59,676 bases of DNA from Spirochaetota bacterium. GTDB taxonomy: Bacteria > Spirochaetota > UBA12135 > COTS27 > JAFLEE01. The stretch covers positions 1-59,676 of the forward strand of contig JAFLEE010000025.1 in the NCBI GenBank assembly GCA_017302015.1, in the 5' to 3' direction. Numbering within the stretch: the first letter of the stretch is position 1; each line of letters begins with the position of its first letter. Below are positions 1 through 7,584 of this stretch, piece by piece. Position numbers and translations under genes: made by a program. The notes beneath the pieces were generated by a model that saw nothing but the letters and a program-made list of their open reading frames with translations, was not told where the DNA came from and ran no database searches.

Positions 1-73
1 ATGCCACCCCACCAAGGCGGGGCTTAGCAGGCGCTTAATCCATTTAATGGCATCACCACTGGAGGTGTGCCAC

Positions 74-403
74 ATGACGACCAACGGCCATGCCGAAACC
101 AACACTGCCGCCGACCACAAGTCGCCGACCAAGTCACCCAAGACGAAGAAGTCGAGGAAATACAGGGGCCTCCTCAATCCGGAGAACCTCCCTGTATCCG
201 ACTACCTACTCGAACCTCCGCGACCCCTGACGATCAAGAAACTCGAAATGCTCCAGGCGGCCTGGGACGCCTGGGCGGTGGCCTCGCACGGCAACGATCC
301 GAGGGTGTATGCCCGAGCCAAGGATGTTCTGTATTCTATGACGGTGGAATACGAGCCTGAACTCATCGCGATCGCGCGTAACACGCTCAAGGCTCGGGAC
401 TGA
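74..403 (+). CDS. Small hypothetical protein of the mobile element
   Basis: This 109-residue protein has no family I recognise. The first 30 residues are rich in Thr, Ser and Lys and look disordered; the rest is probably helical. The start at 74 was chosen because GGAGG lies at 61-65 with good spacing, whereas an upstream in-frame ATG at 47 has no ribosome binding site. It precedes a tyrosine recombinase and is probably element cargo or an accessory protein, but the sequence shows no function. Confidence 0.55.
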   Translation: MTTNGHAETNTAADHKSPTKSPKTKKSRKYRGLLNPENLPVSDYLLEPPRPLTIKKLEMLQAAWDAWAVASHGNDPRVYARAKDVLYSMTVEYEPELIAIARNTLKARD

Positions 404-733
404 ATAACCGCGGACGCCCATGCTATCCGGGCGCCCCAGTCATGGACGACGGGGCGCCCGGGCCGGATTTGCGGTGCCCCAATCCCCTCTCGGCCCCAAG
501 GGTGTGCGAAAGATGTGTTTAGCGCCTCCCAACGCCCCCAAACTGGGATGCCCTCGGAAGCCCGTCCCCACCTCACCTTATCCGACAAAAAGTGCGTTAT
601 GTGCTGGGCGCCAACCCCCCGGGCGCTCAACAGAACAGCCCTATGTGTTGAAAAATGATGTTACGTCTCCCCTCGTGATGGGCAGAAACCTGGAGAGAGA
701 CAAGCCTGCGCCCCATTACGACGCGGGAAGGGG
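404..733. other. Non-coding spacer with an 11-bp inverted repeat
   Basis: I see no convincing gene here. An 11-bp perfect inverted repeat (CCGGGCGCCCC at 427-437 and its complement at 451-461) lies just after the first gene. It could act as a weak terminator, but no T tract follows it. The remainder is featureless up to the recombinase start. Confidence 0.4.
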
Positions 734-739
734 ATGCCC

Positions 740-1750
740 ATGGAAAGCCAAGCAAATCAAAGCCTCCCGGGGGCGGCTGCCACCTGGTCCTACCTGGCGA
801 CGCGACTTACGGGCGAGGAGATGACGCTCCTGCGCGGCTTCCTCACCGACCTCCAGTCCGACCTGACGCGCCAGACCTACTTGTATTCTACAAAGCGCTT
901 TATGGCCTCCCACAGCGGTTCTCTACTGGCCGTGACCGGCGAGGCCCTGCGTGGATGGGCGTCGGCTGCCCTCACTTCAATGAACCGCTTGACGGTGAAG
1001 GCCACCCTCATTGCACTTCGGGCGTTTTTCAACCACGCCTGCCGTGTGCAGTCCAATCTACGCCATCCCTTCGATGGCCTGCGTCTGCGGCTACCGACGG
1101 TGAGGGATGCGGAAGCCGTGGGCATGGCAAGTAAGGTTCTGACACCCGGTCAAATCCGAACCGTATGCGAACGCCTGGATGCCGAAGAGACTCGCCTGGG
1201 TAAAGAGTTCCCCGGCGGATTTCTCTGGCGCTTCCTGGCCGGCACAGGACTGCGGGTGAGCGAAGCCCTGAGTTTGAATTTCTACGATCCGGCAAGGGAG
1301 GGGGAGGCGAATTACGTGAACTACGTGCGGGTCCTCCACGACGGCAGGTGCCTTGTGCGTGTCCTGGGGAAAGCCCGGCGCGTAAGGGACGTGCTTCTCG
1401 GCGAGGAACTGAGCGAAGCCTTCACCCGCAAGTTCCCGTCCGGAACCATAGATGCGGGGGCGCCCGTGTTCATCACCCACGACATCCGTCGCACCCGGCT
1501 TTCCCGTCATGGGGCTCACTGGGAGGCGAAGAGAGTTGCCGAAAAGTTCATGTACGATTTCCCGGGCGGGATGAGTAAGCGGTTTCACCTTCACATGCTG
1601 CGGCACGCACTGTGCACGACACTTTTGTGCGACCAAGGAGCGGACCCCATTCACGTCGCGCGCCTCATGGGCCACTCGCCACAGATGCTCGCCCGTGTCT
1701 ATCTGCACGGGACAAGGGACTTACTCAAAGGGTTGCGACTAGCATCCTGA
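740..1750 (+). CDS. Tyrosine recombinase / integrase (XerD-like)
   Basis: This site-specific recombinase should cut and rejoin DNA through a covalent phosphotyrosine, moving the element in or out. The N-terminal third looks like the helical core-binding domain. The catalytic residues are all visible: Arg172 in GTGLRVSE, His285 and Arg288 in HMLRH, His312 in MGHS and the nucleophile Tyr321. At 336 residues it is of normal length. The ATG at 740 was preferred over 734 because GAAGGGG then sits about six bases upstream. A second complete recombinase lies at 7581, so this one may serve a separate or nested element. Confidence 0.88.
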   Translation: MESQANQSLPGAAATWSYLATRLTGEEMTLLRGFLTDLQSDLTRQTYLYSTKRFMASHSGSLLAVTGEALRGWASAALTSMNRLTVKATLIALRAFFNHACRVQSNLRHPFDGLRLRLPTVRDAEAVGMASKVLTPGQIRTVCERLDAEETRLGKEFPGGFLWRFLAGTGLRVSEALSLNFYDPAREGEANYVNYVRVLHDGRCLVRVLGKARRVRDVLLGEELSEAFTRKFPSGTIDAGAPVFITHDIRRTRLSRHGAHWEAKRVAEKFMYDFPGGMSKRFHLHMLRHALCTTLLCDQGADPIHVARLMGHSPQMLARVYLHGTRDLLKGLRLAS

Positions 1751-1772
1751 CGACGGACCAAGGGAGTGCGTC

Positions 1773-2069
1773 CTACAAGAGGAAGTCCATAGCCAGATGT
1801 CGCAGGCGTTCCCTGACCACTTCCCTGGCGTTTTTTACCTTCAGCGTGGAGCCATTTCGGCGTTGAAATTGGGCGCAATAAAGCAGCACCTGTATCCCAG
1901 CGGGGTCTATGTGGTCTACCGCCCGCAAATCAAAAACCATTGGCCGTATACACTTCGCCCAATTACTTCGAATACTATCCTTGAGTTCGCAGCAAAAGGC
2001 TCGCTCAAAGGCCTTCCTCCTGATGATAATATGGACTCTTTGCTCGTCCGAAAGGTCCTGAAATGGCAT
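1773..2069 (-). CDS. STAS-domain protein (anti-sigma antagonist-like)
   Basis: A 98-residue single-domain protein whose centre (VFDLRAVDHIDPAGIQVLL) matches the STAS core: a beta strand, then the loop and helix that carry the regulatory site in SpoIIAA-type proteins. The usual phosphorylatable Ser of the D-S-G loop is Pro-Ala here, so control by phosphorylation is doubtful. CTCCTT at 2077-2082 (AAGGAG on the minus strand) supports the start. It is divergent from an XRE regulator. No partner kinase, phosphatase or sigma factor is visible nearby, so its role in the element is unknown. Confidence 0.68.
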   Translation of the reverse strand: MPFQDLSDEQRVHIIIRRKAFERAFCCELKDSIRSNWAKCIRPMVFDLRAVDHIDPAGIQVLLYCAQFQRRNGSTLKVKNAREVVRERLRHLAMDFLL

Positions 2070-2275
2070 GGTATTTCTCCTTGCGAGAACTGACCAGGTT
2101 TTGACGGCTGCTCACTACTCAACACGCCCCTCCCCTCTTTGTGGCCGCCACTCAGTAGCCTCCGCGCGGAAGCCGCCGATCGTTGGCCCGTATCCCGCAC
2201 GCCGCCGATCGGTAGCCTTCGCCGGAAGGCCTCCGCTAGAAAATTCCAGGCCCAGCCCATGGAATATGATTTGTC
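2070..2275. promoter_or_regulatory. Divergent control region with repeats
   Basis: The spacer between the STAS gene (left) and the XRE regulator (right) holds two copies of GCCGCCGATCG (2172-2182, 2201-2211), a hairpin GCCTTC-gccg-GAAGGC (2215-2230) and one inverted copy of the AACCTGGTCAG-type repeat (2090-2100) that is abundant at 6614-6935. These are plausible operators for the adjacent regulator; this is inference from position. Confidence 0.35.
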
Positions 2276-2554
2276 ATGAATGAGAAAATACTCACGCTCG
2301 GCACACTGGTTCGCACCTTGAGAGAGAAAAAGGCCTACTCCCAGGATGACCTCGCCTGGAAGTCCAACTCATCGAGAACGTTCTTGCAGCACGTAGAACG
2401 CGGCCGCAAGCGAGACCTCAGGCTCTCGACGATTGAGAAATTATGCGCCGGCCTTGGTCTCAGCGTGTGCGAGTTTCTTCACATCTATTATTGCAGCAAC
2501 GAACCCGGAAATACGAATAAGCCCCAGGGCGGCAGCAACACGAATCACGTTTGA
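2276..2554 (+). CDS. XRE-family helix-turn-helix regulator
   Basis: A 92-residue Cro/C1-type repressor. Residues about 8-68 form the HTH_3 fold: LGTLVRTLREKKAYSQDDLA, then the recognition region NSSRTFLQHVERGR, then STIEKLCAGLGLSVCEFL. The C-terminal tail is short and polar. Such proteins usually control integration, excision or replication genes of mobile elements and often their own promoter. It is transcribed away from the STAS gene, and the repeats between them are likely operators. No strong ribosome binding site precedes the start. Confidence 0.85.
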   Translation: MNEKILTLGTLVRTLREKKAYSQDDLAWKSNSSRTFLQHVERGRKRDLRLSTIEKLCAGLGLSVCEFLHIYYCSNEPGNTNKPQGGSNTNHV

Positions 2555-2912
2555 CCTCGTCCAGAGGAGCCTAGGGTAACGCAAGGGACATCATGCATCG
2601 CGCCTAACTTTCTTACAGACTTCACCCCTGTCCGGCCACCCCGAGTCGAGTTCTTTTCACGACTCAGTATCGTTGTTGGACATGCGGTCTCGGTCGCGAC
2701 CAGGGCCTTCATCTGAAGGCCCTCGGAGCGGCTCGGTTCGGTCACTGCGAATGTCACGCACTTTATCGTATTCGGCGAGGAGAGCATTCCTACTGCTGTT
2801 CCATCTAATCTCATGGCGATATAGCAAATGTCGAGACGGAAAGGACAATGCGGCTTCCTGCGGGCAATATGATAATTCGGCACAGATTCCGCTTTTCACA
2901 CAGAGAGGAAGC

Positions 2913-3320
2913 ATGGCACAAAACTTTGTGTTTTGGTTTCGATTAGTAACTACCGCACTCATCGCCCTCACGGCCATCCCTGGCGGAATTGCGCTGGTAA
3001 GCGGGCTTGAGGGGGGCCGATTCCCTACATCCTGGCTATCTGGGACTCCGTTTCATACCTACTTGGTGCCCGGCTTGATTTTATCGCTGGCAGTAGGCGG
3101 CAACGCCGCAATCGCCTTTGTGCTCACCATCAGGCGTAGAAAACTCGCTCGCGTGTGGTCCGCCTTGGCAGGCCTTTGCCTCGCGGGATTCATTCTCGTG
3201 GAAATCATCATCCTGAAGCAGAGTCCACCCGGACCCACGGCGATGGAAATTGCTTACCTCGCACTGGCCCTGCCACTGGCCCTATCGGGATTCGCAAGAG
3301 GCGGCCACCATCGAGATTGA
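2913..3320 (+). CDS. Small four-TM membrane protein
   Basis: This 135-residue protein shows four hydrophobic spans (about residues 7-28, 47-70, 80-102 and 112-130), with a basic RRRK loop after span 2, so loops on that side should be cytoplasmic. The layout recalls small DoxX-like or DUF-type inner-membrane proteins, but no motif settles it. The ATG at 2913 has GAGAGGAA just upstream. The open frame extends further left, yet that extension is basic and not hydrophobic and was left out. Function unknown. Confidence 0.55.
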   Translation: MAQNFVFWFRLVTTALIALTAIPGGIALVSGLEGGRFPTSWLSGTPFHTYLVPGLILSLAVGGNAAIAFVLTIRRRKLARVWSALAGLCLAGFILVEIIILKQSPPGPTAMEIAYLALALPLALSGFARGGHHRD

Positions 3321-3534
3321 AACGATGCGCACCTGGCTCTACCGCTCAGAATAGCCATTGTCGGGGTCTCGTGTGCCAGCATTTCCCACAGCATAAAAAC
3401 TGCTCGTCAACGCAATGGTGGCGACGTCCCACTCCTGCCTAACCCAGTCCGCCACGGCCCCAATTGAAATCATCACGAAATCATGCCGAAGAATGGGTGC
3501 CCGCGTGAAAAGCCAATTTGGGGCGCTTGGCTTT

Positions 3535-4020
3535 CTATTCGTGAAGCCGCGCATGTCGCCCAAGCACAGCCATGACCTTCATCTGCTCGTCTTCGGAGAG
3601 ATCCAGCACGGTCTCCATCGCCTTTGATATTTTCATCTCGTCACCACGTTCGTCCGCCGCCAGGTCTATGACCGACAGAAGCGCAATGGCTTCATTCTGG
3701 AGTTCACGCCTTTCGCTCTCGGACAAGGCGAAAACGCGCTCAAGGGCTTCAATGACCTTCCGGCCCTCGATGCTCTCGCGGCGAGCGAGTTCCCCCACGA
3801 GTTCAAAGGCCTCGATCATCTGATCTCGCGATATGGTTTCCACGCGACGCATTTCAGACACTTCAACCTGAGCGTCGATAACCGCCCGGGCGTCCAGCAT
3901 TTCGACCCTGGACATATCCGTCACGCTCTCAAAGGAACTGATGATCGCCTCCAGTTCAGCCGCTCGCTGCCGCAGGGACTCTAATTCACTCAAGGACCCG
4001 GAAGAAGAGATGGGCTGCAT
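3535..4020 (-). CDS. Helical, acidic coiled-coil-like hypothetical protein
   Basis: A 161-residue protein made almost entirely of charged helical segments, with heptad-like Leu/Ile spacing in residues about 10-40 (LSELESLRQRAAELEAIISS) and again after residue 85. The rest is rich in Glu, Arg and Ala with no catalytic motif. GGAG lies about ten bases upstream of the start. It sits between a membrane protein and an HU-like gene in the mobile element. It may be a structural or adaptor protein; no family is recognised. Confidence 0.5.
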   Translation of the reverse strand: MQPISSSGSLSELESLRQRAAELEAIISSFESVTDMSRVEMLDARAVIDAQVEVSEMRRVETISRDQMIEAFELVGELARRESIEGRKVIEALERVFALSESERRELQNEAIALLSVIDLAADERGDEMKISKAMETVLDLSEDEQMKVMAVLGRHARLHE

Positions 4021-4069
4021 CGTGGGACTCCAACTACGTGACGACCTGGTGGGGCAGATTGCCCGTGGG

Positions 4070-4390
4070 TCAGATACTGGTTTTTAGCGCCTTGGCAGGC
4101 CTGATCTTCACCACCTTGCGCGCGGGCTTGGCTGCGAACATCACTTCCTGCTTTGTGAACGGATTGATCCCTTTCCTGGCCTGGGTGGCCGGCCGGCGGA
4201 TCACCACGGCCTTGAACATGCCACTAAAGGCGAAGGCACCGATTTTCGAGAGGTCCTTTTTCATCTGGGTGGCAAACGAGTCCATGACGGCCTTCACCTG
4301 CTTCTTGGTGAGTCCTGTCTCCGCCGCCATGGCGAGAATCACCTCGCTCGTTGGGCGGGGTTTGGCTGACGAGAGTTTCTTGCTGGCCAT
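4070..4390 (-). CDS. HU/IHF-type DNA-binding protein
   Basis: A 106-residue histone-like protein. The N-terminal helices (SEVILAMAAETGLTKKQVKA) and the C-terminal DNA-binding arm ending GINPFTKQEVMFAAKPARKV match the HU fold; HU normally has an RNPQTG turn where this one reads INPFTK. HU proteins bend DNA and often aid site-specific recombination and origin firing, which fits a place beside integrases and a replication ATPase. The ATG at 4390 was chosen over a GTG at 4396 because AAGGAAGG then has suitable spacing. Confidence 0.88.
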   Translation of the reverse strand: MASKKLSSAKPRPTSEVILAMAAETGLTKKQVKAVMDSFATQMKKDLSKIGAFAFSGMFKAVVIRRPATQARKGINPFTKQEVMFAAKPARKVVKIRPAKALKTSI

Positions 4391-4676
4391 GCTCACCTTC
4401 CTTTATCGCGGGGAACACCAGTGCGCCCCGGGTGTACCGGCCATTCTATTATCTTCCCGACTGCCAGGGGATTGCACGAGAAAGCCGGATTTTCCTGCAC
4501 TTTTCACGCAAAGTGGCGAGCCTACACCCCAGAGGCCCCGTTAACTCGACAATCCCAGCATCGACCACCCCCGACCACACCTGATCAAAATTGTTGGTTA
4601 CACCGCGCCCCCGCGTGGACATCAACCCCATGACGGCAAACCCGAACCCGCTTACGGGATGGGGAAGGAGCGTCAT

Positions 4677-6566
4677 GTGGGTCGTATTCCAGCCAAACCC
4701 AAGGATAAGCAGAGGGCCACGCCCGAGACCGAGGCGGTGGAGGTCGACGACTTTTTCAACCTCCCGGGTGTAGGTCTCGAAAGCCCGGCAGCCACCGTGG
4801 TCCCGGGAGATCGGGAGATACGCCCCGAACCCGGGCCATTATTGGACCCTGCGCCACTGGGGGACGTCGAGAACGAGGAGGCGGTCATTGATGAGCCATC
4901 GCCGTTGGCCATAGGAGATACCGGCCTCCAGGTAGCCACCTCCGCGCCCGTGAATGACGCGGCGCCCACACCGGCCTACCAGGTCCTTTCGCTCTCCGAG
5001 CACGAGTTGGAGATCCAGGTGGGCGACCGCGTATGGCACGCCACGGGTTTCAACATAAAACGCCTCGGCGTTTACGGCCTCACCCTGAAAGTCTGGGGCG
5101 TCACCCACGAGGGGGAGAGGAACTTCTTTGTCGGCGACGTGAACCTTGCGCGAAGCCGTAGCCGTAGCGAGTTCGTGCGCAACCTCACCGGCTACCTGGT
5201 GTTCCCCGAGGAGGTCATCCGCCGCGACCTCCACGTGTTGGTGACCGCCCTGGAGGCCCTCACCAGGGAGAACCTAAGGAAGCAGACGGCAGAGAAGCAG
5301 GTGCACGTGAAGACCTTCGAGGCCACGGGTGACGAACTGGCGGCGGCCGAGACCTACCTGCGGGAGCACGACCTCCTCACGGGCGCCCTCTACGACGACC
5401 TGGAGAAACTGGGGTTCGTCACCCAGCCGGGGACCAGGTGGGGGGCCCTGGTGCTTTACCTCGTTGCCACCAGTCGCAAACTGAGCCGCCCGCTGTCAGT
5501 GCTCTCCCTCGGCCTGGCCAGCAGCGGGAAGTCGATGGGGCAGGAAATCATGCAGGGCCTTCTGCCGGACGACGAGTTCTACTCTTTCACCCGCCTGACC
5601 CCAAAATCCCTCAGCCACTTCGGCCCCCACGACCTGACGAACAAAGCGCTGTTCCTCGATGAGTTCACCGCCCGCGGGGACGACGGGAGCATGAGCCAAC
5701 TAAAGAGCCTGCTGTCCCGAGGCTTCCTTACAACGTCCCTCGCGAGTTTGAACCGTGTGACTGGCGTGGTGGAGACCGTGAGCAAGGACGTGCATGGTCC
5801 CGTGAGTTTCTTCTCCGCCATCACGCACGAGCGGGGACTGGATGACGAACTGCGTAGCCGCTTCCTCATCCTTCCCGTGGACGAGTCAAGCGAACAAACG
5901 CGGCGCGTGATGGAGAAGATGCTGGAACGAGATACCGAGGACGGGCTGCGCCAGGAGGGGGAGCGCCGCGAAATCAGGCGCAAGTACCGGCTCATCCAAA
6001 AGGTTCTCCAGTCCGTGAAGGTCATCATCCCCGAGGCGTGGCGGGAGAAAATCAAGTTCAACAGCCAGCGCATCACCTACCGCCGCAAGTTCCAGATGTA
6101 TCTGTCCTTGGTGTGCGTCATCACCCTGCACCGCCAATTCCAGCGCCGGGTCTCCCGCCTGCCCGACCCCTCCACGGGCGGCGAAACCACGTTCATCACG
6201 GCCGAGGCGGAAGACATCCGGCTGGCCAACCAAATCATGGAAAACCTGTTCGCGGTCGCCACCGACGAACTGAACCCTGTGAACCGCCGGGTCTACGAGC
6301 AAATCAAGGTCTTCTGCCAGGCAGAGGCGTCGGCCAAGGGGCTGCCCGAGACCGAGGTGTCTTTTACGAGGCGGGAGATTCGATACGCCGCCCAATTGGA
6401 TGAGACGCCTACGCGCCGGGCCTTCGAGCAACTCCTGCAACTTGAATACGTGGAGAAGGTCCGCGGCGGGGACCAGGGGAGCCGCCACTTCTACCGCCTC
6501 TCCCATTCGACGGACGGACACGAGAGCGACGGCCTCCACCTGTGGACGCCCGGGGAGGGAACATGA
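4677..6566 (+). CDS. Mobile-element replication ATPase (CHC2-primase-associated helicase family)
   Basis: A 629-residue P-loop ATPase. The Walker A motif GLASSGKS is at residues 279-286 and Walker B ALFLDEF at about 324-330. Later segments GPVSFFSAIT, LRSRFLILPVDESSEQT and a C-terminal winged-helix-like part (FTRREIRYAAQLDETPTRRA) match a family common in integrative elements, where it often carries a CHC2 zinc finger. No zinc finger is seen here; the N-terminal 120 residues are acidic and low complexity. It probably unwinds or initiates replication of the excised element. GTG at 4677 has AAGGAG six bases upstream and was preferred to ATG 4659. Confidence 0.7.
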   Translation: MGRIPAKPKDKQRATPETEAVEVDDFFNLPGVGLESPAATVVPGDREIRPEPGPLLDPAPLGDVENEEAVIDEPSPLAIGDTGLQVATSAPVNDAAPTPAYQVLSLSEHELEIQVGDRVWHATGFNIKRLGVYGLTLKVWGVTHEGERNFFVGDVNLARSRSRSEFVRNLTGYLVFPEEVIRRDLHVLVTALEALTRENLRKQTAEKQVHVKTFEATGDELAAAETYLREHDLLTGALYDDLEKLGFVTQPGTRWGALVLYLVATSRKLSRPLSVLSLGLASSGKSMGQEIMQGLLPDDEFYSFTRLTPKSLSHFGPHDLTNKALFLDEFTARGDDGSMSQLKSLLSRGFLTTSLASLNRVTGVVETVSKDVHGPVSFFSAITHERGLDDELRSRFLILPVDESSEQTRRVMEKMLERDTEDGLRQEGERREIRRKYRLIQKVLQSVKVIIPEAWREKIKFNSQRITYRRKFQMYLSLVCVITLHRQFQRRVSRLPDPSTGGETTFITAEAEDIRLANQIMENLFAVATDELNPVNRRVYEQIKVFCQAEASAKGLPETEVSFTRREIRYAAQLDETPTRRAFEQLLQLEYVEKVRGGDQGSRHFYRLSHSTDGHESDGLHLWTPGEGT

Positions 6567-6958
6567 CCACTGTTCGCAAGAGCACCACCCTGCCTATCAA
6601 AACTCGTGCCGAAAACCTGGTCACGGGCTGGAACTTGGTCAAAACCTGGTCCGCCGCGGGTGACCAACTTTTTCAATCTCAAAGCGTGAAAACTCTCGGT
6701 CTTTTTGGGCTCTGGGGAATCCTGGTCATGTTGGTCGCCCATTTTCTCAAATGGGGACGCGCACTGGCGGCTTGTGAATTGTTGATCGAGCCTTGGGTGG
6801 CGGCGTTGCCAACCTGGTCACGGGCGATGAACCCGGTCAGAACCTCGCCAGCCACGTGTGACCAGGTTTATGCGTCAGGAGTGCCCAAAACTGGGGGTCT
6901 CCACGGGGGTTTGAACAACCCGGTCACTTGGTCAGCGTTTGCCGGGGGTGTGCAGTGA
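6563..6958 (+). CDS. Small repeat-bearing protein overlapping a DNA repeat array
   Basis: A 131-residue frame that starts in an ATGA overlap with the ATPase and ends in a GTGA overlap with the next gene, so it looks translated. Its sequence is dominated by motifs such as NLVTGW, NLVKTWS, LPTWSR, NPVRTS and NPVTWS, which are simply the translation of the AACCTGGTCAC repeats in the DNA. One hydrophobic stretch (about residues 48-62) could span a membrane. The DNA repeats may be what matters, with the frame kept open for translational coupling. Confidence 0.45.
   Translation: MTTVRKSTTLPIKTRAENLVTGWNLVKTWSAAGDQLFQSQSVKTLGLFGLWGILVMLVAHFLKWGRALAACELLIEPWVAALPTWSRAMNPVRTSPATCDQVYASGVPKTGGLHGGLNNPVTWSAFAGGVQ
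6614..6935. repeat. Iteron-like array, about 11 copies of AACC(T/C)GGTCAC
   Basis: Copies occur at 6614-6624, 6632-6642, 6643-6652, 6660-6670 (inverted), 6719-6729, 6729-6739, 6811-6821, 6830-6840, 6858-6868 (inverted, exact), 6917-6927 and 6926-6935. The 15-mer AACCTGGTCACGGGC occurs twice exactly. Further single copies lie at 2090-2100 and 7558-7568. Such clustering beside a replication ATPase suggests an origin of replication or initiator binding sites. Confidence 0.6.
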
Positions 6959-7584
6959 ACTCCACAAATGCCATGCAACCGATCGCCGACGCCTGCCGGG
7001 CCTACCTGCGGTCGCTGCGTCGCCAGGGCCGGACTCCCCACACCCAGGTTGCCCACAGGCGCATCCTGGACGCCCTACAAGCCTTCCTCGACGGGCGGAA
7101 TGTGCTGGATGTCTCTGCTATCCGTGGACGGCTCCTTGCGGCGTTTGGCAAGCGCCTGACGCCCGGGGGTGCCGGGCGGCAGATGGGGATCGTCCGGGCC
7201 TTCCTGGCCTACGCCCACCTGCGCGATCCGCGGGGCAGGCGGGAAGCCACCCCCACCCCTGTGGATGACCCGGGTTTCCCCGTGGGGGCCGTCACCGGCG
7301 GTCACTTCCTGTGGGTGCCCGCCAGGGGCCAAGACAAGCCGTCGCTTAAACCCTTAGGGGGCACGAGGTCCCCCATGAGTGACAACAGACAACTGCTCCC
7401 CCTGCAAGAGATTCACAAGACGCGCATCCGCATGCCGTACAGCCAACTGCTTCGCCTCGCCCGCCTGGGCCGGCTGCCGGTGCGCAAGTTCGGCAAGGCC
7501 TACTATGGGGACCCCCAGGAGGTCGTGGCCGCCCTGCTGCCCCCAGCCCAGGAAGTGGTGACCAGGCCGGGGAGGAAGCCGTGA
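6955..7584 (+). CDS. Recombinase core-binding domain fused to an excisionase-like HTH
   Basis: This 209-residue protein has two parts. Residues about 7-90 resemble the SAM-like core-binding domain of tyrosine recombinases (AYLRSLRRQGRTPHTQVAHR), but no catalytic domain follows. After a 50-residue linker, residues about 150-200 look like an excisionase/MerR-like winged helix (MPYSQLLRLARLGRLPVRKF). The GTG start overlaps the previous stop as GTGA. An internal ATG at 7375 with GAGG at 7365-7368 could give a separate 69-residue Xis-like protein. It probably directs excision with the recombinase that follows. Confidence 0.6.
   Translation: MNSTNAMQPIADACRAYLRSLRRQGRTPHTQVAHRRILDALQAFLDGRNVLDVSAIRGRLLAAFGKRLTPGGAGRQMGIVRAFLAYAHLRDPRGRREATPTPVDDPGFPVGAVTGGHFLWVPARGQDKPSLKPLGGTRSPMSDNRQLLPLQEIHKTRIRMPYSQLLRLARLGRLPVRKFGKAYYGDPQEVVAALLPPAQEVVTRPGRKP

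Noticed and set aside
1-60. Sequence faintly like the tRNA-Val 5' end (GGGGCTTAGCAGG) as a possible attachment repeat
   Set aside because: Only a short interrupted match to the 5' end; an integration repeat should copy the tRNA 3' end, which is absent from the window.
3339-3563. 74-codon minus-strand frame after the helical protein gene
   Set aside because: It overlaps the 3' end of that gene, lacks a ribosome site and has no recognisable family or composition; the 3321-3534 gap is treated as non-coding.
6614-6935. Interpretation of the GGTCAC repeats as a CRISPR array
   Set aside because: Units are short, occur on both strands and are separated by irregular distances, with no unique spacers of constant length and no cas genes.
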